NCBI RefSeq assembly: GCF_019145235.1
Contig: NZ_JAHSTV010000013.1
Coordinates: 1 to 64,000, forward strand
Direction: 5' to 3'
Source of the DNA: Pseudomonas farris
GTDB lineage: Bacteria > Pseudomonadota > Gammaproteobacteria > Pseudomonadales > Pseudomonadaceae
DNA length: 64,000 bases
Part shown: in pieces, positions 35,131 to 44,648 of the stretch
How positions within the stretch are numbered: position 1 is the first letter of the stretch
Layout: each line of letters starts with the position of its first letter
The notes under the pieces: model-generated
Told to the model about the DNA's origin: nothing
The model's input: the letters and a program-made list of their open reading frames with translations, nothing else
The model's database searches: none
Translations under genes and position numbers: made by a program

Positions 35131-35140
35131 GCGCCTCGGT

Positions 35141-37540
35141 CTAGAGCGAAGCCAACTCGGGCTCAGCTTCGGCAGCCTTCGCCACCTTCAACTGGCGCAT
35201 CTGCTCACAGCCCCACAACACCCGTTCAGGGGTCGCCGGTGCGTCGATTTTCGGTTGATGCTGGTAGTCGCCCAAACTGGCCACGGCGTCCTTGATCGCG
35301 CACCACGCCGCGATACCAAGCATGAACGGCGGCTCGCCTACAGCCTTGGAATGGAACACCGTGTCTTCCGGGTTCTTGCGGTTTTCAACCAGCTTCACCC
35401 GCAGGTCCAATGGCATGTCTGCCACCGCCGGGATCTTGTAGCTGGCCGGGCCGTTGGTCATCAGTTTGCCTTTGTCGTTCCACACCAGCTCTTCCATGGT
35501 CAGCCAACCCATGCCCTGGATGAAACCACCTTCGACCTGACCGATGTCGATCGCCGGGTTCAGCGAGTCGCCGACGTCGTGAAGGATGTCGGTGCGCAGC
35601 ATCTTGTACTCACCGGTCAAAGTGTCGACGATCACCTCGGCACAGGCTGCACCGAAGGCGTAGTAGTAGAACGGCCGACCACGGGCCTGGCTACGGTCGT
35701 AGTAGATTTTCGGGGTCTTGTAGAAGCCGGTGCTCGACAGCGACACCTGAGCGAAATACGCCTGCTGGATCAGCGATTCGAAGGTGAGAATGTGATCGCG
35801 AACCCGCACGTGACCGTTGTGGAATTCCACGTCTTCTTCGCTGACCTTGTATTGCCGCGCGGCGAATTCCACCAGGCGCTTCTTGATGATTTCAGCTGCG
35901 TTTTGCGCCGCTTTACCATTGAGGTCGGCGCCGCTCGAAGCAGCGGTTGGCGAAGTGTTCGGGACCTTATCGGTGTTGGTCGCGGTGATCTGCACGCGGT
36001 CCATTTCCACCTGGAACACCTCAGCCACGACTTGCGCAACCTTGGTGTTCAAACCTTGGCCCATTTCGGTGCCGCCGTGGTTCAGGTGGATGCTGCCGTC
36101 GGTGTAGATGTGGATCAGTGCACCGGCCTGATTGAGGAAGCTGGCGGTGAAGGAAATACCGAATTTCACCGGGGTCAGCGCCAGGCCTTTTTTCAGGATC
36201 GGGCTGTTGGCGTTGTAGCGACGAATCGCTTCGCGACGCTCGGCGTACTGGCTGCTTTCTTCCAGTTCGGCGGTCATTTCCTCGAGCATGTTGTGCTCGA
36301 CGGTCTGGTAGTAATGGGTGATGTTGCGCTCGGTCTTGCCGTAGTAGTTGGCCTTGCGTACGGCCAGTGGATCGAGGCCCAGATGGCGGGCAATCGCGTC
36401 CATCACTTCTTCGATGGCAACCATGCCTTGTGGGCCGCCGAAACCCCGGTAAGCGGTGTTCGACGCGGTGTTGGTCTTGCAGCGGTGACCGTTGATGGTC
36501 GCGTCGCCCAAGTAGTACGAGTTGTCGGCATGGAACATCGCACGGTCGACAATCGATGCCGACAAATCCGGTGAGCAACCGCAGTTGCCGGCCAGTTCCA
36601 GCGCAATGCCATGCAGGCGGCCGGTGCTGTCGAAGCCCACGTCGTACTCGACGTAGAACGGGTGACGCTTGCCGGTCATCAGCATGTCTTCGACCCGCGG
36701 AAGGCGCATTTTGGTCGGCTGACCGGTCAGGTGCGCAATCACCGCGCACAGGCACGCCGGGCTTGCCGCTTGGGTTTCCTTGCCGCCGAAACCACCGCCC
36801 ATGCGGCGCATGTCGACGACGATTTTGTTCATCGACACGTCCAGCACTTCGGCCACCAGTTTCTGTACTTCAGTGGGGTTCTGGGTCGAGCAGTAAACGA
36901 TCATGCCGCCGTCTTCGGTCGGCATCACCGAAGAGATCTGGGTTTCCAGATAAAAGTGTTCCTGGCCGCCGATGTGCAGTGTGCCTTGAATGCGATGCTC
37001 TGCAGTAGAAAGCGCAGTGGCCGAATCTCCGCGCTGATGCGTGTGGCTATCGAGCACGAAATGGCGTTTACGCAGGGCTTCGACCACGTCCAGAACCGGT
37101 TCGAGATCTTCGTATTCGATGATCGCGGCCATGGCCGCTTTGCGTGCGGTTTCCAGGTCTTTCGCCGCCACGGCCAACACCGGTTGACCGACGAATTGCA
37201 CGTCATCGATGGCGAGCAACGGGTCGCCCGGCAACAGTGGGCCGATGTCTTTCAGGCCCGGCACATCTTCGTGGGTAATGACGATGCGCACGCCTTCGAA
37301 GGCGTAACAAGGCTGGGTGTCGATGCTGATGATTTTCGCGTGGGCACGGTCCGACAGTCGTGCGTAAACGTGCAGCTGATTGGGGAATTCCAGCCGATCG
37401 TCGATGTACTGCGCTTCACCGGACACATGCTTGTCGGCGCTGTCGTGCTTGACGCTGCGGCCGACTCCGGTGGTCAGGTCCTTGGCGAACAATTCAGCCA
37501 GTTCGGCTTGGGTCTTCTCTACAGCGTGATGATTAGACAT
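35141..37540 (-). CDS. xdhB: Xanthine dehydrogenase, molybdopterin-binding large subunit
   Basis: A 799-residue cytoplasmic molybdenum hydroxylase subunit that oxidises hypoxanthine and xanthine to urate. Visible features are the N-terminal substrate-domain start (GRSVKHDSADKHVSGEAQYIDD), the Mo-cofactor segments GGGFGGKET and YRGFGGPQGM, and the active-site Glu region VGEPPFMLG near the C-terminus. Its start overlaps the xdhA stop by 8 bases, so the subunits are translationally coupled. Confidence 0.96.
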   Translation of the reverse strand: MSNHHAVEKTQAELAELFAKDLTTGVGRSVKHDSADKHVSGEAQYIDDRLEFPNQLHVYARLSDRAHAKIISIDTQPCYAFEGVRIVITHEDVPGLKDIGPLLPGDPLLAIDDVQFVGQPVLAVAAKDLETARKAAMAAIIEYEDLEPVLDVVEALRKRHFVLDSHTHQRGDSATALSTAEHRIQGTLHIGGQEHFYLETQISSVMPTEDGGMIVYCSTQNPTEVQKLVAEVLDVSMNKIVVDMRRMGGGFGGKETQAASPACLCAVIAHLTGQPTKMRLPRVEDMLMTGKRHPFYVEYDVGFDSTGRLHGIALELAGNCGCSPDLSASIVDRAMFHADNSYYLGDATINGHRCKTNTASNTAYRGFGGPQGMVAIEEVMDAIARHLGLDPLAVRKANYYGKTERNITHYYQTVEHNMLEEMTAELEESSQYAERREAIRRYNANSPILKKGLALTPVKFGISFTASFLNQAGALIHIYTDGSIHLNHGGTEMGQGLNTKVAQVVAEVFQVEMDRVQITATNTDKVPNTSPTAASSGADLNGKAAQNAAEIIKKRLVEFAARQYKVSEEDVEFHNGHVRVRDHILTFESLIQQAYFAQVSLSSTGFYKTPKIYYDRSQARGRPFYYYAFGAACAEVIVDTLTGEYKMLRTDILHDVGDSLNPAIDIGQVEGGFIQGMGWLTMEELVWNDKGKLMTNGPASYKIPAVADMPLDLRVKLVENRKNPEDTVFHSKAVGEPPFMLGIAAWCAIKDAVASLGDYQHQPKIDAPATPERVLWGCEQMRQLKVAKAAEAEPELASL

Positions 37541-38987
37541 AAGCGGTCACCCGAGTCTCGATGTGCGGTGTTTGCAGTTCGATGAAGTATTTACGCAGCA
37601 GATTCTGCGCGCTGAGCAGACGGTATTCCTTGCTGGCGCGGAAGTCCGAGAGTGGCGTGAAGTCTTCGGCCAATGCAGCGCAGGCGCGTTCGAGGGTGGC
37701 GTTGTTGAACGGCGCTCCCAGCAGGGCGGCTTCGCAGTTTTTGGCGCGTTTTGGAATGGCCGCCATGCCGCCGAAAGCAACGCGGGCGTCGGCGATCACG
37801 CCAGTGTCGATGCGCAGGTTGAACGCGGCACAAACGGCGGAAATGTCATCGTCCAGACGCTTGGACACCTTGTAGGCGCGGAACAGCTGTTCAACGCTGG
37901 CGCGCGGCACGATGATCTTTTCGATGAACTCGCTTTCCTGACGTGCGGTGACCCGGTAATCAATGAAGTAATCTTCCAGTGCCATGGTGCGGCGGGCTTC
38001 GCCTTTGCACAGGACGATCTGCGCGCCGAGGGCGATCAGTAGTGGTGGCGAGTCACCGATCGGCGAGGCGTTGCCGATGTTGCCGCCGAGGGTGCCCTGG
38101 TTGCGGATCTGCAAGGAGGCAAAGCGCTGCAGCAACTCACCGAAGTCCGGGTACTCGGCCTTCAACGCGTCGTAGCAGTCGGAGAGGGCGGTGGCGGCGC
38201 CGATTTCCAGACGATCGTCGAAGCGTTCGATGCGTTTCATTTCAGCGACGTTGCCGACGTAGATCATCACCGGCAAGGTGCGGTGGAACTGGGTGACTTC
38301 CAGCGCCAGATCGGTGCCGCCGGCCAGCAGGCGGGCCTGTGGATAAGCGTCGTAGAGGTCGGCCAGATCGGCCACGGTCAACGGCACCAGACAGCGTTTG
38401 TCGCCACTGTTGAGTTCACCGATGTCGGTGGGCGCGATGGCTTTCAGGCGAGCGATGGTGTCCGCTTCGCGAGCATCGAATTGGTCGGGTTGTTTGCCGC
38501 AGCAAGATTGCTCGGCAGCAGCCAGGATCGGCCGATAACCGGTGCAGCGGCAGAGGTTGCCGGCCAGGGCTTCGTGGGCTTTATGAGAATCGGGTGCGTC
38601 GCTATTCTTTTGCAGTGCGAACAGCGACATCACGAAGCCCGGCGTGCAGAAACCGCATTGCGAGCCGTGGCACTCAACCATGGCTTTTTGCACGCTGTGC
38701 AGCTCGCCTTGGTGCTTGAGGTCCTCGACGCTGATCAGTTGCTTGCCGTGCAAGGAGGAGACGAACGTCAGGCACGAGTTGAGGCTGCGATAGCGAATAT
38801 GTTCGCGACCATCGTCGTCCGTCTGCAACTCGCCGACCACCACGGTGCAGGCGCCACAGTCGCCGCTGGCGCAGCCTTCTTTGGTGCCGGGTTTGCCCAC
38901 ATGTTCGCGCAGGTAATTGAGCACGGTCAGGTTCGGGTCCAGGGCGTGCTCGCTACGGAGTTCCTGGTTTAGTAAAAACTGGATCAC
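37533..38987 (-). CDS. xdhA: Xanthine dehydrogenase, small subunit (2Fe-2S and FAD)
   Basis: A 484-residue subunit that passes electrons from XdhB to NAD+. The N-terminus has the plant-type [2Fe-2S] motif CASGDCGACT and the second cluster motif CGFCTPGFVMSL ... CRCTGYRPI. The FAD domain follows with LLAGGTDLALE and GGNIGNASPIGDSPP. I chose GTG at 38987 (VIQFLLNQEL), preceded by GCGAGG, over the ATG at 39026, which has no ribosome site; the known Pseudomonas proteins begin with IQFLLN. Two TGAC-N6-GTCA sites lie upstream. Confidence 0.93.
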   Translation of the reverse strand: MIQFLLNQELRSEHALDPNLTVLNYLREHVGKPGTKEGCASGDCGACTVVVGELQTDDDGREHIRYRSLNSCLTFVSSLHGKQLISVEDLKHQGELHSVQKAMVECHGSQCGFCTPGFVMSLFALQKNSDAPDSHKAHEALAGNLCRCTGYRPILAAAEQSCCGKQPDQFDAREADTIARLKAIAPTDIGELNSGDKRCLVPLTVADLADLYDAYPQARLLAGGTDLALEVTQFHRTLPVMIYVGNVAEMKRIERFDDRLEIGAATALSDCYDALKAEYPDFGELLQRFASLQIRNQGTLGGNIGNASPIGDSPPLLIALGAQIVLCKGEARRTMALEDYFIDYRVTARQESEFIEKIIVPRASVEQLFRAYKVSKRLDDDISAVCAAFNLRIDTGVIADARVAFGGMAAIPKRAKNCEAALLGAPFNNATLERACAALAEDFTPLSDFRASKEYRLLSAQNLLRKYFIELQTPHIETRVTAYV

Positions 38988-39045
38988 GGAAGGCCTCGCA
39001 AACTCATTATTGTTGTTAACCGACATGAGCCGAATTTATCAGGTC

Positions 39046-39082
39046 TGACTATTCGGTCAATGATTTTCTGACTTAAAGGTCA
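39046..39082. promoter_or_regulatory. Two TGAC-N6-GTCA palindromes between xdhA and gntR
   Basis: Sites at 39046-39059 (N6 = TATTCG) and 39069-39082 (N6 = TTAAAG) have centres 23 bases apart, about two helix turns, both extended to TCTGAC. They lie about 60-95 bases from xdhA and 170-210 from the divergent gntR. They are candidate operators for that GntR protein. Confidence 0.6.
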
Positions 39083-39253
39083 GGAAATGGCGTTTTGTCG
39101 ATCAACGACTCGTTCCTTCATTATTGACCCTCACGGGATAGCTTGCCTTTTGCTTGAATCGTGCCAAAAACCGCTGGGTGGGCACTCCGCCATGACCCAT
39201 CAATTGCGCTACACTGCGCCGCTTGTGCAGATCGAAGAGATTGAAGGACAACC

Positions 39254-39913
39254 ATGACGTTCAAGGCGCCGGACAGCCTCGCCGAGCAAATCGCTCACCA
39301 CCTCGCCGAACGTATCATTCGCGGCGAAATGAAGCCGGGGGAGCGCATTCAGGAACAGAAGGTCACGCTGGCGCTCAATGTCAGCCGCGGTTCCGTCCGT
39401 GAGGCCTTGCTGATTCTCGAGCGCCGCCACTTGATCGCGATTTTGCCGCGACGTGGCGCCCACGTGACCGAACTCACGGCGCACAAGGTGCAGAGCCTGT
39501 GCACGTTGATGAGCGAGTTGTACATTCTACTCGGCAACGCCGTGGCCAGCGGCTGGCAAGTCCAGGCCGACATGGCGCCGTTCGTGCAGATCCAGCAGCG
39601 CCTGACCGACAGCTACGAACGCCAGGACATCCGCACGTTCGTCGACGACAGCTTCAGTGTGATGCGTGCCGCCTATCCGTTCGCGAACAACCCGTACTTG
39701 CAGGAAACCGTCGAGAATCTGCAGCCGGCCATGAGCCGCGCGTATTTCCTTGCGCTGGATCAGCGCAAGGCCTCGATGAGTGAGTTCCTCGAGCTGTTCG
39801 AACGCTTGCTCGCTGCCGTGCTGGCTCGTGACTTTCCTCAGATCCGCGTGGTGCTGACGGCGTATGCCCAGCGCAGCTGCGATCTGGTGGTCTCTGCCCT
39901 GACGGTCGCTTAA
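39254..39913 (+). CDS. GntR-family (FCD type) regulator divergent from xdhABC
   Basis: A 219-residue regulator with a winged helix at about residues 8-75 (LAEQIAHHLAERIIRGEMKPGERIQEQKVTLALNVSRGSVREAL; segments quoted separately in the family) and a helical FCD-like ligand domain. It is divergent from xdhABC, with paired palindromes in the 227-base gap, so it probably controls xanthine oxidation. Its stop is two bases before the GTG start of smc, so smc could share its transcript. The effector is unknown. Confidence 0.88.
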   Translation: MTFKAPDSLAEQIAHHLAERIIRGEMKPGERIQEQKVTLALNVSRGSVREALLILERRHLIAILPRRGAHVTELTAHKVQSLCTLMSELYILLGNAVASGWQVQADMAPFVQIQQRLTDSYERQDIRTFVDDSFSVMRAAYPFANNPYLQETVENLQPAMSRAYFLALDQRKASMSEFLELFERLLAAVLARDFPQIRVVLTAYAQRSCDLVVSALTVA

Positions 39914-39915
39914 GC

Positions 39916-42900
39916 GTGCGGCTCAAGTGCATCAAACTGGCGGGGTTCAAATCCTTCGTCGATCCGACCACGGTAAACTTCCCCAGTAACATGGCGGCTG
40001 TGGTCGGGCCCAATGGCTGCGGCAAGTCGAACATCATTGACGCCGTGCGATGGGTGATGGGCGAGAGCTCGGCCAAGAACTTGCGCGGCGAGTCGATGAC
40101 CGACGTCATCTTCAACGGCTCGACCAGCCGTAAACCGGTGAGCCAGGCCAGCATTGAGCTGGTGTTCGATAACTCCGACGGCACCCTGCTCGGCGAATGG
40201 GCTGCCTATGCGGAAATTTCCATTCGCCGCAAAGTGACCCGCGACAGCCAGACCACCTATTACCTCAACGGCACCAAATGCCGTCGCCGCGATATCACCG
40301 ACATCTTTCTGGGGACCGGCCTCGGCCCGCGCAGCTATTCGATTATCGAGCAGGGGATGATCTCCAAGCTGATCGAGTCCAAGCCCGAAGACCTGCGCAA
40401 TTTCATCGAAGAAGCCGCCGGTATTTCCAAGTACAAGGAACGTCGGCGCGAGACTGAAAACCGTATCCGCCGCACCCACGAAAACCTTGCCCGCCTGACC
40501 GACCTGCGCGAAGAGCTCGAGCGTCAGCTTGAACGCTTGCACCGCCAGGCCGAGGCCGCCAAGAAGTATCAGGAATACAAAGGCGAAGAGCGCCAGCTCA
40601 AGGCCCAGCTGTCGGCCCTGCGCTGGCAGGCGTTGAACGAACAGGTTGGCCAGCGCGAGTCGATCATCGGCACTCAGGAGGTCACCTTCGAAGCCCTGGT
40701 GGCCGAGCAACGCAATGCCGACGCAGCCATCGAGCGCCTGCGTGACGGTCATCACGATCTGTCCGAACGCTTCAATCTGGTGCAGGGGCGGTTTTATTCG
40801 GTCGGCGGCGACATCGCCCGGGTCGAGCAGAGCATCCAGCACGGTCAGCAGCGTTTGCGTCAGTTGCAGGATGACCTGAAAGAAGCCGAGCGCGCGCGGC
40901 TGGAAACCGAGTCTCACTTGGGCCACGACCGCACCTTGCTGCTGACCTTGGGCGAAGAGCTGGACATGCTCACGCCGGAACAGGAAGTCACCAGCGCTGC
41001 CGCCGAAGAAGCTGCTGCCGCGCTCGAGGAATCCGAAACCACCATGCACGGCTGGCAGGAGCAGTGGGACACCTTCAACCTCACCGCCGCCGAGCCACGC
41101 CGTCAGTCTGAAGTTCAGCAGTCGCGAATCCAGCAGCTGGAAACCAGCATGGAGCGTTTGGCCGATCGCCAGAAACGCCTTGGCGAAGAACGTGCGTTGC
41201 TGTCGGCGGATCCGGAAGACGCGGCGATCATGGAACTCAGCGAGCAGTTGGCCGCGTCCGAGGCCACGCTCGAAGACTTGCAGGCCAGTGAAGAGGCTCA
41301 GGTCGAACGCCTCGAGCAACTGCGTCAGGAGCTGCAGCAAGCCCTTTCGGCGCAGCAGCAAGCCCAAGGTGATTTGCAGCGGCTCAACGGTCGACTGGCG
41401 TCGTTGGAAGCCTTGCAGCAAGCCGCGCTCGATCCTGGCACCGGCACCGCCGAATGGCTGCGCGAACAGCATCTGGCGGATCGTCCGCGTCTGGCCGAAG
41501 GCCTGAAGGTCGAGGCCGGTTGGGAGCTGGCGGTGGAAACCGTGCTCGGCGCCGACCTGCAGGCGGTGCTGGTGGATGACTTCGGTGATTTCGATCTGGC
41601 CGGGTTTACCCAAGGCGATTTGCGTCTGCTCAGCCCGGCCACCGATGGCGTGCGCATGCCTGGCAGTTTGCTCGACAAGGTCGAGGCGCAGATTGATTTG
41701 TCGCCATGGCTGGGGCAGGTCAAACCGGTCGACAGCCTTGAGCAGGCCTTGGCCTTGCGCGGGCAATTGGCCGCCGGCCAAAGCCTGATCAGCCGTGACG
41801 GTTACTGGGTCGGCCGACACTTTTTACGTGTGCGCCGGGCCAGCGAAGCGGAAAGCGGTGTACTCGCCCGTGGCCAGGAAATCCAGCGCTTGGGCCTTGA
41901 ACGCGAAGAGCGCGAAGCCACGGTGGAAACTCTGGAAACCCAACTTCAGAATCTCAGGGCGCAACAGCGTCAGCAGGAAAACGGTCGCGAACATTTGCGC
42001 CGTTTGCTGCAAGACGAAGCCCGTCAGCAAGGCGAATTGAAAGCCCAGTTGTCCGCCGGCAAAGCCAAGGTCGAGCAGTTGACCCTGCGCCGCACCCGTC
42101 TCGATGAAGAACTCACCGAGCTGAGCGAACAGCGCGCCCTGGAGCACGAAAGCATCGGCGAAGCGTGCCTGCATTTGCAGGAAGCTCTCGACAGCATGGC
42201 GCTGGACACCGAGCAGCGTGAGTTGCTTTTGGCCCAGCGCGACAGCCTGCGCGAACGCCTCGACCGGGTGCGTCAGGAAGCCCGGCAGCACAAGGATCAT
42301 GCGCATCAATTGGCGGTGCGCCTCGGTTCGCTAAAGGCGCAACACGATTCCACTCGTCAGGCCCTTGAGCGGCTGGAAATGCAGTCCGAGCGCCTGACCG
42401 AGAAGCGCGAACAGTTGAGCCTCAACCTCGAAGAGGGCGAGGCGCCGCTGGAAGAGCTACGGTTGAAACTCGAAGAGCTGCTCGACAAGCGCATGACCGT
42501 CGACGAAGAACTCAAGACCGCGCAAATCGCCATGGAAGACGCCGACCGCGAACTGCGTGATGCCGAAAAGCGCCGCACTCAGGCCGAGCAGCAATCCCAG
42601 TTGATTCGCAGCCAGCTCGAACAGCAGCGCATGGAATGGCAAGCACTGACGGTGCGGCGCAAGACTTTGCAGGATCAATTGCTCGAGGACGGCTACGATC
42701 TCAACGGCGTGCTCGCCACGCTGCTGGCCGGGGCCAACGAGAAAGACGCCGAAGAAGAAATCGAGCGCATTGCCGCGCGGATTCAGCGCCTCGGCGCGAT
42801 CAACCTCGCGGCCATCGACGAATACCAGCAACAATCCGAGCGTAAACGTTATCTGGATGCTCAGAACGACGATTTGGTGGAAGCGCTGGACACGCTCGAG

Positions 42901-43404
42901 AACGTGATCCGCAAGATCGACAAGGAAACCCGAAACCGCTTCAAAGATACCTTTGATCAGATCAATGGCGGTTTACAGGCCCTTTTCCCAAAAGTTTTTG
43001 GTGGAGGACGCGCGTATTTGGAACTGACGGGCGAAGATCTACTCGATACAGGGGTAACGATCATGGCGCAGCCGCCAGGAAAGAAGAACAGCACCATCCA
43101 TTTGCTCTCCGGTGGCGAAAAAGCCCTGACCGCATTGGCTCTGGTATTTGCCATCTTCAAGTTGAATCCGGCGCCGTTCTGCATGCTCGATGAGGTTGAC
43201 GCGCCATTGGATGACGCTAACGTTGGACGCTACGCACGGCTGGTCAAAGAGATGTCGCAGACGGTGCAGTTCATCTATATCACCCACAACAAGATCGCCA
43301 TGGAAATGGCCGATCAATTGATGGGGGTGACGATGCACGAACCCGGTTGCTCGCGTCTGGTGGCAGTGGATGTGGAGGAGGCGATGGCAATGGTGGATGC
43401 CTGA
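39916..43404 (+). CDS. smc: Chromosome segregation ATPase Smc
   Basis: A 1162-residue SMC protein. The N-terminal ATPase half has Walker A GPNGCGKSN (residues 31-39). Two long coiled coils flank the hinge (about residues 500-620). The C-terminal half has the signature HLLSGGEKALTAL and Walker B FCMLDEVDAPLDD. It compacts and segregates the chromosome, usually with ScpAB. Translation starts at GTG 39916, two bases after the gntR stop. zipA follows 258 bases later. Confidence 0.96.
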   Translation: MRLKCIKLAGFKSFVDPTTVNFPSNMAAVVGPNGCGKSNIIDAVRWVMGESSAKNLRGESMTDVIFNGSTSRKPVSQASIELVFDNSDGTLLGEWAAYAEISIRRKVTRDSQTTYYLNGTKCRRRDITDIFLGTGLGPRSYSIIEQGMISKLIESKPEDLRNFIEEAAGISKYKERRRETENRIRRTHENLARLTDLREELERQLERLHRQAEAAKKYQEYKGEERQLKAQLSALRWQALNEQVGQRESIIGTQEVTFEALVAEQRNADAAIERLRDGHHDLSERFNLVQGRFYSVGGDIARVEQSIQHGQQRLRQLQDDLKEAERARLETESHLGHDRTLLLTLGEELDMLTPEQEVTSAAAEEAAAALEESETTMHGWQEQWDTFNLTAAEPRRQSEVQQSRIQQLETSMERLADRQKRLGEERALLSADPEDAAIMELSEQLAASEATLEDLQASEEAQVERLEQLRQELQQALSAQQQAQGDLQRLNGRLASLEALQQAALDPGTGTAEWLREQHLADRPRLAEGLKVEAGWELAVETVLGADLQAVLVDDFGDFDLAGFTQGDLRLLSPATDGVRMPGSLLDKVEAQIDLSPWLGQVKPVDSLEQALALRGQLAAGQSLISRDGYWVGRHFLRVRRASEAESGVLARGQEIQRLGLEREEREATVETLETQLQNLRAQQRQQENGREHLRRLLQDEARQQGELKAQLSAGKAKVEQLTLRRTRLDEELTELSEQRALEHESIGEACLHLQEALDSMALDTEQRELLLAQRDSLRERLDRVRQEARQHKDHAHQLAVRLGSLKAQHDSTRQALERLEMQSERLTEKREQLSLNLEEGEAPLEELRLKLEELLDKRMTVDEELKTAQIAMEDADRELRDAEKRRTQAEQQSQLIRSQLEQQRMEWQALTVRRKTLQDQLLEDGYDLNGVLATLLAGANEKDAEEEIERIAARIQRLGAINLAAIDEYQQQSERKRYLDAQNDDLVEALDTLENVIRKIDKETRNRFKDTFDQINGGLQALFPKVFGGGRAYLELTGEDLLDTGVTIMAQPPGKKNSTIHLLSGGEKALTALALVFAIFKLNPAPFCMLDEVDAPLDDANVGRYARLVKEMSQTVQFIYITHNKIAMEMADQLMGVTMHEPGCSRLVAVDVEEAMAMVDA

Positions 43405-43603
43405 ATCATTGCTTGTAGGGCAGGTATTTTTGAGCTGTAGGGCTTTTTACTTGCCTTGACTTGCTGGCCAATCGACATAATTCGCGCAAGCCACTGTGAC
43501 AGACGGTGTAAAGTTGCCTTTGGTCGTGCTAGTTTAATGTCAATTTTTCGTATACGTGGGCAAAACGCCTGTCAGAACATAGAGTTGGCGCCACGTTTTA
43601 AAG

Positions 43604-43632
43604 CGGTTTACACAATGTAAACCCCTTATTTT
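43604..43632 (+). terminator. Terminator-like hairpin between smc and zipA
   Basis: Arms ggtttac (43605-43611) and gtaaacc (43617-43623) with a five-base loop are followed by cc-ttattttt. It lies only about 30 bases before the zipA start, so it may also be a leader hairpin of zipA. Confidence 0.4.
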
Positions 43633-43662
43633 TCAGCATTTTTTATAGAGGCACGGGATTAC

Positions 43663-44511
43663 ATGGAAATCGGTCTGCGCGAGTGGCTGATCGTCATCGG
43701 CATTATTGTCATTGCCGGTATTCTTTTTGATGGCTGGCGTCGCATGCGCGGCGGCAAGGGAAAACTGAAATTCCGTCTTGACCGAAGTTTGTCCAATCTG
43801 CCGGACGAGGACACCAGCGCCGAGCTGTTGGGCCCGCCCCGTGTGCTGGATAACCATAAAGAACCGCAACTCGACGAGCATGATCTGCCGTCGGTGAGCA
43901 TGCCTGCCCGTGAACCCCGCGAGTCGGGTTCCAAGCGTGGCAAGCGTGGCCATGGCGAACCCTCGCAGGGTGACTTGAACCTCAACCTGGACCTGGATGG
44001 CGGCCCGAGCTTCAATAGCCGTGACGATTTCCCGGATGACACCAAGCCCGCCAGCTCGGCCGAGAAAGATCAGCCACAAGCCGAAGAAGTGCTGGTGATC
44101 AGCGTGATCTGCCGCGACCCGGCCGGCTTCAAGGGCCCGGCGTTGTTGCAGAACATTCTGGAAAGCGGTCTGCGTTTCGGCGAGATGGACATTTTCCACC
44201 GTCACGAAAGCATGGCCGGTAACGGCGAAGTCCTGTTCTCCATGGCCAACGCGGTCAAGCCGGGCGTCTTCGATCTGGATGACATCGATCATTTCAGCAC
44301 CCCGGCAGTGAGCTTCTTCCTCGGTCTGCCAGGCCCGCGTCATCCGAAGCAAGCCTTCGACGTGATGGTGGCTGCGGCACGCAAACTGTCCCAGGAGCTG
44401 AACGGCGAACTGAAAGACGACCAGCGCAGCGTGCTGACCGCCCAAACGATCGAGCACTACCGTCAGCGCATCGTCGAGTTCGAGCGTCGCGCTTTGACCC
44501 AGAAGCGCTGA
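43663..44511 (+). CDS. zipA: Cell division protein ZipA
   Basis: A 282-residue bitopic protein that anchors FtsZ to the membrane. An N-terminal helix (WLIVIGIIVIAGILFDGWRRMR) is followed by a charged, low-complexity linker and the ZipA C-terminal FtsZ-binding domain (from about residue 140, VLVISVICRDPAGFKGPALLQ). The order smc-zipA-ligA is usual for pseudomonads. Confidence 0.95.
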   Translation: MEIGLREWLIVIGIIVIAGILFDGWRRMRGGKGKLKFRLDRSLSNLPDEDTSAELLGPPRVLDNHKEPQLDEHDLPSVSMPAREPRESGSKRGKRGHGEPSQGDLNLNLDLDGGPSFNSRDDFPDDTKPASSAEKDQPQAEEVLVISVICRDPAGFKGPALLQNILESGLRFGEMDIFHRHESMAGNGEVLFSMANAVKPGVFDLDDIDHFSTPAVSFFLGLPGPRHPKQAFDVMVAAARKLSQELNGELKDDQRSVLTAQTIEHYRQRIVEFERRALTQKR

Positions 44512-44514
44512 TCT

Positions 44515-44583
44515 TGTAGGAGCCAGGCTTGCTGGCGAAGGCGATCTCACGTATGCCTTCGCCGGCAAGCCTGGCTCCTACAA
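44515..44583. repeat. REP-like inverted repeat between zipA and ligA
   Basis: tgtaggagccaggcttgctgg and its complement ccggcaagcctggctcctaca enclose a short spacer. It is a variant of the main REP family (gtgggagcgggcttgctcg). Confidence 0.88.
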
Positions 44584-44648
44584 TGATTTGTACAGCATCA
44601 ACAGATTGAGCAGCCTCGGCTGCTCTTTTGCTTTATGAGAGAACACCC

